DNA of 64,000 nucleotides from NCBI RefSeq assembly GCF_028735875.1, contig NZ_CP117834.1:2034001-2098000 (forward strand), read 5' to 3'. A program made the translations under genes and the position numbers. Shown here one piece after another: positions 48,796 through 56,819 of the stretch. The notes under the pieces are model-generated. The model had not been told where the DNA came from. It searched no databases and worked only from the letters and a program-made list of their open reading frames with translations. Every line of letters starts with the position of its first letter. Positions within the stretch are counted from its first letter, which is position 1. This DNA comes from Shouchella hunanensis. GTDB taxonomy: Bacteria > Bacillota > Bacilli > Bacillales > Bacillaceae_D.

Positions 48796-51114
48796 ATGGA
48801 TGAAATGGTTTTACAAGTCCAAAAGTGGTTAAACGTTAGTTATAGTTTTCGACCAAATTGGGGAGGACAAGTTCCTGAAAATGGACGTACTGGATGGTCA
48901 ACTATGTATGGATTAACAAGGGCACTACAACTTGAGATCGGGATCGCTAATCCAGTTAACTCTTTTGGGCCAGCTACCTTAGCGGCATGTCCGACTTTAC
49001 GAAAGGGTGATAATAATCATGTCGATTCCATAATCGTCATGATTCTTCAAGGAGCTATGTGGTGCAAAGGATACAGCCCTGGAGGTTTAACAGGAACATT
49101 CGGTCCTGGAACTGAAGATGGTGTCAAACAAATGCAAAGTGACGCTGGACTTACTCCAAATGGAATTGTTACACCGCGTGTTTTTCAGGCAATGTTAAAT
49201 ATGGACGCCTATAGATTAGTTAATAATGGCGATGAGAATATCCGATTAATTCAAAGAAATTTGAATGGAAACTACTATAATACAACAGCAATTCAACCTG
49301 CTGATGGTCATTATTCAAGAGACACAAATACAGCTCTAATCTATGGCTTGCAACTAGAAGCTAATGTTAGTGGAGCAAATGGTCACTTCGGTCTTGGTAC
49401 AAGGGCCGCAACTCCAACAATTAGAATAGGTGACTCTCGAACAAACTTTGTTCAATTAATTCAATACTGTTTATATGTGAATAATTATAACCCTGGAAAT
49501 TTTGGTGGGCGTTTTGATTCAACTATGGAAAATCAGGTTAAAGAATTTCAATCTTTCCACAAGTTACCTTCGGATGGTGTCGTCAATTTAAATACATGGA
49601 TGTCGTTGCTTGTAAGTACAGGAAACCCTGATGTAAAAGGTTCAGGTATTGATACTTCTTACACTATTACTCCTGCTAGAGCACAAACCTTAGTCAACGA
49701 TGGAAGACAGATAGTTGGGCGTTATTTAACAGGTTCTTTTGCACTATCATCGGCGGAGTTGAACACCATTTACGGATCAGGTCTTAGAGTTTTTCCGATC
49801 TATCAACGATTTGCAGATCATGCGGAATGGTTTTCTTATAATCAGGGCATTATTGATGCGAGAGATGCGATACAAGCAGCAACAACTCTACAGTTTTCTT
49901 ATAATACAATTATTTATTTTGCAATTGATTTCGATGTGTCATTGCAACAAATAAACAATCTCATAATTCCTTATTTTACGGGTGTACATGAAGAGATAGA
50001 TCGGTACCATGCAATGGGAGTTTCCTATAGAATTGGTGTCTACGGGCCTAGATATGCATGTACAGTTTTATCAGAAAGAGGATTAACCACTTCTAGTTTT
50101 GTAAGCGGTATGTCGACAGGTTTTTTCGGTAATAAAGGACACGTGTTGCCTGAAGACTGGGCTTTTAACCAAGTCAAAGAACACTCAATTGGATCTGGTG
50201 CAGGGCTATTAGATATCGATAATTTAATTGTCTCAGGTCGGGACCAAGGAGTATCTTCAAAAGATAATAGTGTCACTACTCCAAATATAGGAGACTATGT
50301 TTCCGAAAATGCTCCATTTATGAATAAGTTAAATGAATTATTTAACTTCGCATACGAACGATCAGATGGTGACAATCGAATTGCTAGCATATTGACTCTG
50401 AATTATTTACGAAGCGAAAATTATAATTCAACTGTTTGGATTCCTATTGCCGGTGCTATTGATTCAAACTTTGTAGAAGAAGCAGAACAAAGATTTGGCA
50501 AACCTTCAGACTTCCCAATTTTATACGATCCAATTACGGGGACTGATATGGATTTTATGCACATGTCAGCAACCTTAAATGCAATACTTTTCCAAAAAAC
50601 TTTTACAATTGGAGATTTAGCCTCAAAACTCTCTGATTTCGCGGGATGGTTAGGCGATTTAATTACAGTAATAGATGATGCAAAACGTGCATTTGAACAA
50701 GGTCGGTTTAATTCCTTATATGATGCTGCTTACTATTATATCGGGCATACATCAGATTCAGCGGGGACATTTCCATTAGAAGATTTATTAGGAGATATGG
50801 ATGCAATTAATATTGGTAGAGCATTAGATCTTAATGATACCAACGCTAACGTTTATGAGGAAATGAACACTTACTATCGTTTAGGGTTTCGTCGAAGATT
50901 CAAACAAGCTGCACATAATCGTTTTGAATATAACCGAGAAGAGATTTATAATGAAGCTTATCGACTATTGACTACTTTAAACCCATTGATTTCTACACCA
51001 CGTACTTTATTCAGACAAGCTTTCAATGTGGATTCATTTTCAAATGAGGAAGCAGAAAATGTAGCAAAAGCATTTAGAGACGTTTGTTCAGAGTGGTTAG
51101 ATAAAGAAGATTAA
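48796..51114 (+). CDS. Peptidoglycan-binding and DUF1906 (glycoside-hydrolase-like) protein with unknown C-terminal domain
   Basis: A 772-residue protein without signal peptide. Residues about 1-275 contain repeated PG_binding_1-like units (VLQVQKWLN, GPGTEDGVKQMQSDAGLTPNG, LIQRNLNG, STMENQVKEFQSFHKLPSDG). Residues about 285-485 are a DUF1906/Rv2525c-like TIM-barrel: GSGIDTSYTITPARAQTLVN, GRYLTGSF, IYFAIDFDVS and YRIGVYGPRY. Residues 500-772 are helical and not recognised. Proteins of this type act on or bind cell wall; lack of an export signal suggests a non-classical route or release by lysis. AGGAGGTTACATT before ATG; preceded by the duplicated units and followed by a terminator. Confidence 0.85.
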   Translation: MDEMVLQVQKWLNVSYSFRPNWGGQVPENGRTGWSTMYGLTRALQLEIGIANPVNSFGPATLAACPTLRKGDNNHVDSIIVMILQGAMWCKGYSPGGLTGTFGPGTEDGVKQMQSDAGLTPNGIVTPRVFQAMLNMDAYRLVNNGDENIRLIQRNLNGNYYNTTAIQPADGHYSRDTNTALIYGLQLEANVSGANGHFGLGTRAATPTIRIGDSRTNFVQLIQYCLYVNNYNPGNFGGRFDSTMENQVKEFQSFHKLPSDGVVNLNTWMSLLVSTGNPDVKGSGIDTSYTITPARAQTLVNDGRQIVGRYLTGSFALSSAELNTIYGSGLRVFPIYQRFADHAEWFSYNQGIIDARDAIQAATTLQFSYNTIIYFAIDFDVSLQQINNLIIPYFTGVHEEIDRYHAMGVSYRIGVYGPRYACTVLSERGLTTSSFVSGMSTGFFGNKGHVLPEDWAFNQVKEHSIGSGAGLLDIDNLIVSGRDQGVSSKDNSVTTPNIGDYVSENAPFMNKLNELFNFAYERSDGDNRIASILTLNYLRSENYNSTVWIPIAGAIDSNFVEEAEQRFGKPSDFPILYDPITGTDMDFMHMSATLNAILFQKTFTIGDLASKLSDFAGWLGDLITVIDDAKRAFEQGRFNSLYDAAYYYIGHTSDSAGTFPLEDLLGDMDAINIGRALDLNDTNANVYEEMNTYYRLGFRRRFKQAAHNRFEYNREEIYNEAYRLLTTLNPLISTPRTLFRQAFNVDSFSNEEAENVAKAFRDVCSEWLDKED

Positions 51115-51116
51115 TA

Positions 51117-51148
51117 ATAACGACCACGATATATATCGTGGTCGTTAT
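51117..51148 (+). terminator. Palindromic terminator
   Basis: Perfect stem ATAACGACCACGAT / ATCGTGGTCGTTAT, loop ATAT, followed by TT. Confidence 0.78.
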
Positions 51149-51436
51149 TTCATAGCATCCAATCAGACAGCCATAAGATCCTAACAATACTAAATGACTA
51201 AACTAGAACGAGGGCTGTTTGAAATACCCTAACAGGATTAAGTTTTTGCTTCCTCTCGGAAATACAATATGAACAAATAAAATCTAAAAAAGGCACATTA
51301 AAGATCTTTTTTATTCCTACTGGCAGCTGATTTACAATCTCTCACGATAACTCTTTATTCATAAGTATACGATTTTGAAAAAAGAACTAAATTTCCCTGT
51401 CGAGGTCAAGAACAAAAGTTTTCAGACTCTTAAAAA
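51149..51436. other. Intergenic region without recognised feature
   Basis: About 290 AT-rich bases; I see no frame with a ribosome site and no clear structure. Confidence 0.3.
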
Positions 51437-51754
51437 TCATGGTTCTAAGAACGCACCCAAAGCAAATAATACCATTAGTAGAATCCAAAATAACCACGTT
51501 AATGATAAGGGAATTATTAGCAACAACATAAACAATCTGTGATAACGATTGGAATTAAAGAATATACTAATGGAAATTAGTGGGGTTAAGAACAAATAGA
51601 TAGCTGCTACTACACCAAAAAATTGTTGCGAAAAAAAATAAAAGTTATAGGGAATAACAATTAACACTAATAGTACAATTAATAATAAGAGATTTACTTT
51701 TTCGCTCTTTTCGGTTTTTAGTAATTGCTTCAATAAATCCAATTTATTGCTCAA
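51437..51754 (-). CDS. Hypothetical multi-span membrane protein, 105 aa
   Basis: A short charged N-terminus (MSNKLDLLKQLLKTEKSEKV) followed by three hydrophobic segments (LLLLIVLLVLIVIPYNFYFF, VVAAIYLFLTPLISISIFF, LFMLLLIIPLSLTWLFWILL). No conserved domain recognised. AAGGAATTG site. Lies between the DUF1906 gene and a recombinase remnant. Confidence 0.6.
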   Translation of the reverse strand: MSNKLDLLKQLLKTEKSEKVNLLLLIVLLVLIVIPYNFYFFSQQFFGVVAAIYLFLTPLISISIFFNSNRYHRLFMLLLIIPLSLTWLFWILLMVLFALGAFLEP

Positions 51755-51907
51755 TTCCTTTCTCTCTTTAACACTTAGTTTTCAACTTGAAAAACGTTTT
51801 CTCTAAATAAATTGTTTTTCTTATATATTATAATGCTAGTATCAGTAATAATCATAACATTTGATTACACCCACTTACATGCTGTTTCTGTAATCGGTTT
51901 TGTGAAA

Positions 51908-52094
51908 TTAGAAATAGTTGCTTGTAACTAACATAACTAAACTAATTGTAAAATCTCGTATTTCCTTCTTCTTTGATTCAAATCTATCTAGAAAACGATA
52001 TATAATCGTTCGTGAAACGCCCCACATTTTAGCAATATCTTTTATCGGCGTGCCATTTGAAACGAGAGTCTTCAACATTTCAATATCTTTATTA
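51908..52094 (-). pseudogene. Serine recombinase C-terminal HTH remnant
   Basis: The minus-strand frame reads NKDIEMLKTLVSNGTPIKDI-A, then KMWGVSRTIIYRFLDRF and a Lys-rich end. This is the resolvase-type helix-turn-helix (VSNGTPIKDIAKMWGVSRTTIYRxL in intact Tn3-family resolvases and invertases). The catalytic domain is absent. The fragment ends exactly where the duplicated terminator/lipoprotein block begins (52094), marking a recombination junction. Confidence 0.65.
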
Positions 52095-52118
52095 GGCTAC
52101 CTCTGAATTGTCTCGATT

Positions 52119-52976
52119 TTATTTATCTGGGAGAGTTTCTACTAGACGCTCAATGTTAAGCGTTGCTTTAAATACATACTTATAAGCTTCTTCATAATCA
52201 TGGTAACTTATGGAATCAGCAACTTGTAGATACTGTCTTGTTTCAGATGACCATAAATGTAATTCTTGATATTTTTTTAGATAAGGTTCTATATAATCCA
52301 GTTGTGCTTCAATACGATCAATTGTAGCTTGTAAAGCTCCCCAACCTTTTGGTAAACCACTCTCTTCTTGATTGACCGTATAGAATGAGTCATCATTTAA
52401 ATATGTATGTTCTTCCTCCGTTAACTCTTCTCCAAGTGAGTCTACTCGCTCACCGTTAGGAGATACGAAACCGTCGGTATATAATTCTTTAACAATACTC
52501 ATGAACAAACCGACAGCTTGGGTTTCAAAAGGTTGTATAGGATCAAGTGTGTTTGAATCAAATCCAAAAATATTGGTACTCGTTGCCATATTGGTATCCT
52601 CATCAAAAATGAGAAAGTTCTTGTAATAGATCTCACTTTCTGAAAAATCATAATCAAGATCTACTTCTCCATCTTGCTCATAGTACTCCCTTGCCTCATC
52701 AAGGCTTAAGCGACCTTCTTCTGGTAGCTTAAATGTATGGAAAAACGTTTCAATATTAGTGTAATCCTCTTGATTTAATTGAGATTCTAAACTATATAAA
52801 TCTCGTTCGACATGATCCCAATCGTACTCATAACCAATGGTAATTGAATCCTCGCTTGAATGATCGGCTGTTGATGCTGTATGATCTGATGTCTCACTAT
52901 CTTCGGTATTTATGCTTTCATTTGAACAACCTGAGATAAAGAACAGCAATGGAACAAATATATATCTATATTTCAT
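52119..52976 (-). CDS. Hypothetical lipoprotein, 285 aa
   Basis: Signal peptide MKYRYIFVPLLFFISGCSN with lipobox ISGC (Cys17), then an acidic Ser/Thr linker (TEDSETSDHTASTADHSSED) and a helical, acidic mature domain (WDHVERDLYSLESQLNQEDY, TQAVGLFMSIVKELYTDGF, ATIDRIEAQLDYIEPYLKKY, ATLNIERLVETLPDK). No recognised family. GGAAGGTGACTTAAAT precedes the ATG. A second lipoprotein gene with stops lies just upstream, and a truncated copy lies at 48351. Confidence 0.75.
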   Translation of the reverse strand: MKYRYIFVPLLFFISGCSNESINTEDSETSDHTASTADHSSEDSITIGYEYDWDHVERDLYSLESQLNQEDYTNIETFFHTFKLPEEGRLSLDEAREYYEQDGEVDLDYDFSESEIYYKNFLIFDEDTNMATSTNIFGFDSNTLDPIQPFETQAVGLFMSIVKELYTDGFVSPNGERVDSLGEELTEEEHTYLNDDSFYTVNQEESGLPKGWGALQATIDRIEAQLDYIEPYLKKYQELHLWSSETRQYLQVADSISYHDYEEAYKYVFKATLNIERLVETLPDK

Positions 52977-52998
52977 ATTTAAGTCACCTTCCTGTCAT

Positions 52999-53529
52999 TT
53001 AAATATTTCCAACTTTAAGTGATTCATCTACGTCTACTTCACAGTCATATCTTCTTTCTCCAACAGACCCTACTTCTTCAACACTTACCCTTTTTAAAAT
53101 GTTGCCGTCCTTCGTGTTTAGCGTAACCTCAATCCCTAACTGATCTTCATCAACAAAATAAAAGCCTGGGGTGTCTTATAATTCGGCTACCATTTGATTA
53201 TTGCAATTTGGCCCCTTGTATTCATATTCCTTTGGTATAAAGCGTTCTTTGATCTCGTTTAAAGCTTCTTCGAGTGATTCGAGAGAGGTAATTTCAGCAC
53301 GTACAGTTCACGCTCTATATTCCTCATCATAATCCACAAATGCAACATTTAAATTATTGCTTAAAAAATACGCAGTTGGGTAACTTTGTGATTCATTCAA
53401 TTCATAATCACCATATAAATCTTCAAAATCATCCAAGGAATCTCCTATTCTTGCTGAATCGTTAAAGATACATCCACTAAGAGTTATCATTAAAACGGAC
53501 AGATAACCAACAAGATGAATTCTGATAAT
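52999..53529 (-). pseudogene. Inactivated lipoprotein gene (lost start, two stops)
   Basis: Upstream of the 285-aa lipoprotein gene and in the same orientation. After AAGGAGG at the expected distance there is only ATT/ATC, followed by a lipoprotein signal (HLVGYLSVLMITLSGCIFND). The frame continues to a TGA at 53308 and a TAA near 53176 and then without further change to 52999, with coherent protein sequence across both stops (EITSLESLEEALNEIKERFI; GIEVTLNTKDGNILKRVSV). Thus one frame, three inactivating changes. Confidence 0.65.
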
Positions 53530-53737
53530 AAAACCTCCTTACCTATCACTTTTCAATTTATTAGTAATATAACATACAAGTAGACGCTTTAACATTGTGA
53601 AAAAATTGTATTTTATTTAAGGGTTATTTTGATAATTTATTAGTACAATCTCATTAGGTAATAGGTTGAGATTTTAGTAATTTATAATTAAAATAAGAAC
53701 ATATGATCTTATTTAATATTTCATTGGAGGCGATTTG

Positions 53738-54121
53738 ATGTATTCGACAAAATTGAGGCAAGCAACTATGAAACATATTGAAAACGAAATCAAAGTGATT
53801 AAAGAAACGGAGCATGAGATTGCCTATATGATATGGAACGGATTCTTAGATGAAAATTTTGCTCATGAAAACACAAAAAAAATGACTATGGCGTTCGTCA
53901 ATAAAAGAATAAGGAAAATGGAGGACATTGTCTCTGTTATAAAAAAAACTTACGATGAGTCTTCGGAAGAACAGCAACAAGTAATCAAATTAAGATATTG
54001 GAGCAATAAAAGCTTAACTTGGGATGGAATTGCATTAGAATTAAATATGCATAGAAATACTGCAATCAATTATAAAAACGACTTTATTATATTAGTCGCT
54101 AAACGATTGGGTTGGATGTAA
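53738..54121 (+). CDS. Phage-type transcriptional regulator, ArpU/RinA-like
   Basis: A 127-residue helical protein (ATG 53738 with GGAGGCG seven bases upstream; in-frame TTG at 53735). The C-terminus EEQQQVIKLRYWSNKSLTWDGIALELN and HRNTAINYKNDFIILVAKRLGW is a sigma-70 region-4-like HTH found in ArpU and related phage late-gene activators. It is followed by a holin and an amidase gene, the order expected in a phage lysis region. Remnant of a prophage. Confidence 0.8.
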   Translation: MYSTKLRQATMKHIENEIKVIKETEHEIAYMIWNGFLDENFAHENTKKMTMAFVNKRIRKMEDIVSVIKKTYDESSEEQQQVIKLRYWSNKSLTWDGIALELNMHRNTAINYKNDFIILVAKRLGWM

Positions 54122-54165
54122 TGTGAAATTCTTGTACAAATAAAGGTAGTTTTTCACTTAATGTT

Positions 54166-54199
54166 AAAGAGAGCTAGCGAGGCTAGGTCTCTTTTCTTT
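54166..54199 (+). terminator. Terminator between regulator and lysis genes
   Basis: Stem AAAGAGA-CTAGC / GCTAG-TCTCTTT with single-base bulges, T-rich tail; the ribosome site of the holin gene follows closely. Confidence 0.65.
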
Positions 54200-54214
54200 A
54201 AGGAGTGATATTAC

Positions 54215-54649
54215 TTGGAAAGCGTATTTAAGGTTATTTTTAGCTTACTAGCAACAGTTTTTACGTTTTGGACAGGAGAGTGGGATGTATTGATTCAATA
54301 TTTGTTAATATTCGTAATTATTGATTATATAACAGGGATGGTTAAAGCGTATAAGACTCAGCAATTATCAAGTAATGTGGGGTGGAAAGGGTTAATAAAA
54401 AAAATTACTATTTTCATTGTAATAGGAATTGCACACACTTTAGACATCTTGCTAATAGAAAGTTCAATTAACGAATTGAACGGTCAGGCTCTACCTACTC
54501 TAAGAACTTTGGTTATATGGGCTTATATCATTAATGAAATCCTTTCAATTCTTGAAAATATTGATGAGAGCGGTATTTATATACCCCCATTTCTCAAAAG
54601 GCTTCTTCGTCATTTAGAAAGAAATACTGAAAATAAATTTAAAGAGTAG
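54215..54649 (+). CDS. Phage holin, TcdE/phi-LC3-like (Bacteriophage_holin_4)
   Basis: A 144-residue holin with about four hydrophobic segments: FKVIFSLLATVFTFWTG, WDVLIQYLLIFVIIDYITG, KKITIFIVIGIAHTLDILL, TLRTLVIWAYIINEILSIL, and a charged C-terminus. DYITGMVKAY and NEILSILEN are characteristic. It makes membrane lesions that release endolysin. Start TTG 54215 with AAGGAGTGATATTAC. The truncated amidase follows directly. Confidence 0.88.
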   Translation: MESVFKVIFSLLATVFTFWTGEWDVLIQYLLIFVIIDYITGMVKAYKTQQLSSNVGWKGLIKKITIFIVIGIAHTLDILLIESSINELNGQALPTLRTLVIWAYIINEILSILENIDESGIYIPPFLKRLLRHLERNTENKFKE

Positions 54650-54658
54650 GTGTTGAAA

Positions 54659-54961
54659 ATGAAATTAGAAAAAGAGTTTATTCCATTAAGTAACAGTAAT
54701 CGTCCTGGTACCATTATAAATCCTTCATATATTACCATACACGAAACAGCAAATACTTCAGTCGGTGCGAATGCTCAAATACATAGTAGCTATGTGAAAG
54801 GAGTGGACGCTCAAAACAGGCAAGTTTCTTGGCACATAACTGTTGATGATACTCAGGCTATTCAACACTTACCACTAAATGAAATGGGTTGGCATGCGGG
54901 ACTGTGCGGAAACAAACAATCTATTGGTATTGAAATTTGTGTTAACCGAATGGAACGCTAG
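54659..54961 (+). pseudogene. Truncated N-acetylmuramoyl-L-alanine amidase (Amidase_2)
   Basis: The first about 95 residues match the intact amidase at 27690 (FIPLSNSNRP, ITIHETANTSVGANA, VSWHITVDDTQAIQHLP, GWHAGLCGNKQSIGIEICVNR), then the frame diverges after the codon for Arg and stops after Met-Glu-Arg. The second zinc His, the Cys ligand and the SH3-like domain are missing, so it cannot be active. The break at about 54951 is where unrelated DNA with the GIY-YIG gene begins. Confidence 0.85.
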
Positions 54962-55040
54962 AGAATGATTTTTCTGTAAATATATAGTGATGAGAACCGA
55001 TAAACAGGGTAGAGGATACGAAGAAAGGACTGCACCCGAC

Positions 55041-55895
55041 ATGCCAAATGAACGAACAGCGATGATGTATTTTCCAGATTCGAACCACGCATCTTCTTTA
55101 AAAGTGGTACAGGAGCCAACAAGCCAAATTCGCGGCTTTTACTTCAAAAAGAGCCTTTTAGCAGAAGTAGAGAAACTTGAGCACGCCAACAACTATGCTG
55201 TTTATTTTCTTATCTCGGATGTCGAAGAACCAAGTATCTACATTGGCCAGTCGATACATGGCATCAAACGATTAAAAGAACACTTAAAGCAAAAAGACTT
55301 TTGGCAGTTTGGCATTTTATTTGTTACCGACAATAATAGCTTCGATAAACAACTTATTGATTTTCTTGAATATGAATTTATCCAGCGCTTTAACGCTTCG
55401 ACTTATATTGTAGAGAACCGGGATATGCGCATTAACAAACCGAATGTTAATTGGTATATGGCAGCGGCAATGAACACATTTGCTGGGCAAATTACCTTCT
55501 TACTAGAAGCATTAGGCGTGACAATAAAACAAGCAAAGCAAGTAGAGTCGTATGAAGGAGAACGAACCTATTACCGAGCCGAAAAAAACCACCCTGCTAC
55601 CATCTATCTTCACGATGGACAATTTGTGATTACAAAGGGCTCTACCGTCCTATTTCCACAAGAAAAATTGAAACACTATAAAGACGAAGGAAAACTCTAT
55701 CAGAAATTACAAGCGAAAATAAACCAACTAATTCAAGCAAACCAAGCCGATCCTATTGATGATAAATCCGCTCGCCTAACAGAAGACATCGTGTGTCCAA
55801 GTCCTAGCTATGCGGCAGACTTATGTAGCGGTGCGTCAAAAAATGGGTGGGAATATTGGCAAGGATTAAAGGAAGAGCGGGAAAGGTTAGGGTGA
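55041..55895 (+). CDS. GIY-YIG nuclease family protein
   Basis: A 284-residue protein. ATG 55041 with AAAGGA nine bases upstream is preferred; the frame extends to 54987 into junction sequence. The GIY-YIG domain is around residues 45-135 (YAVYFLISDVEEPSIYIGQS, variant of GIY...YIG, then IKRLKEHL, FWQFGILFV, EYEFIQRFN). The C-terminal half carries RAEKNHPATIYLHDGQFVITKGS, a DUF4357-like module common in restriction-related GIY-YIG proteins. Likely a DNA nuclease of unknown target. Starts next to the broken lysis genes. Confidence 0.82.
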   Translation: MPNERTAMMYFPDSNHASSLKVVQEPTSQIRGFYFKKSLLAEVEKLEHANNYAVYFLISDVEEPSIYIGQSIHGIKRLKEHLKQKDFWQFGILFVTDNNSFDKQLIDFLEYEFIQRFNASTYIVENRDMRINKPNVNWYMAAAMNTFAGQITFLLEALGVTIKQAKQVESYEGERTYYRAEKNHPATIYLHDGQFVITKGSTVLFPQEKLKHYKDEGKLYQKLQAKINQLIQANQADPIDDKSARLTEDIVCPSPSYAADLCSGASKNGWEYWQGLKEERERLG

Positions 55896-55953
55896 ACACC
55901 TCTATTCGAGCCCTTCCCAACTATTAAGTCCATTGATGCTATTTTTCAATTAT

Positions 55954-56664
55954 TTATTCGAAGCAAACCTTTCCTTCAGATTCAATTGCTTGCGCATGTT
56001 TATCGCCAATGCCTGAAATTCGTTTCATATCATTGTACGAAGAAAACGGTCTAAGCTGCATAATTTGACTTGCCCGATCCGGACCGATTTGGTAAATCCC
56101 TTGTACCTCTGCTTCAGAAGCAGTGTTAATATGAATGGACCCAGCAGGGCAGCTATGATTGCTTTCTTCGGAACTAGATTCTGAAGTAGAGGCAGTGACC
56201 GTTTTCGATTTGGCCGTTTCTAATTCGTCTTTAAGTGTAGAAACTTCCTCCTCTAACTTCGAGATGGTTGCTTCATTGTTTGAAAGACTGTCACTTTTTT
56301 CGGTGATTTGTTCATTGAGGGAAGAGATTTCGTTTTTGTACTCTTCTTCTATTTGATCTCGTAGATCTTCTTCAAATGAATCAAGTTGCTCTTCCATTTC
56401 TTCAATATGTAAAGATAATTCATCAATTTCTTCATCTTTTTCGACTATTGTTGCTTCAAGTTCTTCGATTAATGCTTGAGCTTCATCTAGTTCACTATCT
56501 TGGGCTGAAGCTTGTTCGCCTTCAGCGCAAGCGGATAAAGTAATTGCCATAGCGATTGCGATTAAAGCATAAGGTGCTTTCTTATGTCTTGTGGTATGTT
56601 GAAAAAAAGTAAACATATAAATAATACCTGCGAGTAAGACCATTGTTGCTAGTGCGATATTCAT
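55954..56664 (-). CDS. Membrane coiled-coil protein with C-terminal helix-hairpin-helix (ComEA-like) domain
   Basis: A 236-residue protein. Residues 4-22 form a transmembrane helix; residues 30-46 form a second hydrophobic stretch ending in LSAC, which resembles a lipobox in an odd internal position. Residues about 55-150 are a long acidic coiled coil (EELEATIVEKDEEIDELSLH and following). A Ser-rich linker leads to CPAGSIHINTASEAEVQGIYQIGPDRASQI and ISGIGDKHAQAIE, the tandem HhH motif of ComEA, which binds DNA nonspecifically. The Cys-PAG start of the HhH domain and a terminal Cys could form a disulfide. RBS AGGAGGTTTACT. Confidence 0.8.
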   Translation of the reverse strand: MNIALATMVLLAGIIYMFTFFQHTTRHKKAPYALIAIAMAITLSACAEGEQASAQDSELDEAQALIEELEATIVEKDEEIDELSLHIEEMEEQLDSFEEDLRDQIEEEYKNEISSLNEQITEKSDSLSNNEATISKLEEEVSTLKDELETAKSKTVTASTSESSSEESNHSCPAGSIHINTASEAEVQGIYQIGPDRASQIMQLRPFSSYNDMKRISGIGDKHAQAIESEGKVCFE

Positions 56665-56819
56665 AGTAAACCTCCTAAAATGATGTATGCTATAATTATA
56701 CTAATAACAAAGACCTAAGTCACGGATGTTTTCTATTAATTAATAATAGATAGACATTTGTGTTTATTTTGCTTTTTATTTAGCTTATAGCTAAAAGTTA
56801 ATCTAAAAGGAGTTATTTA

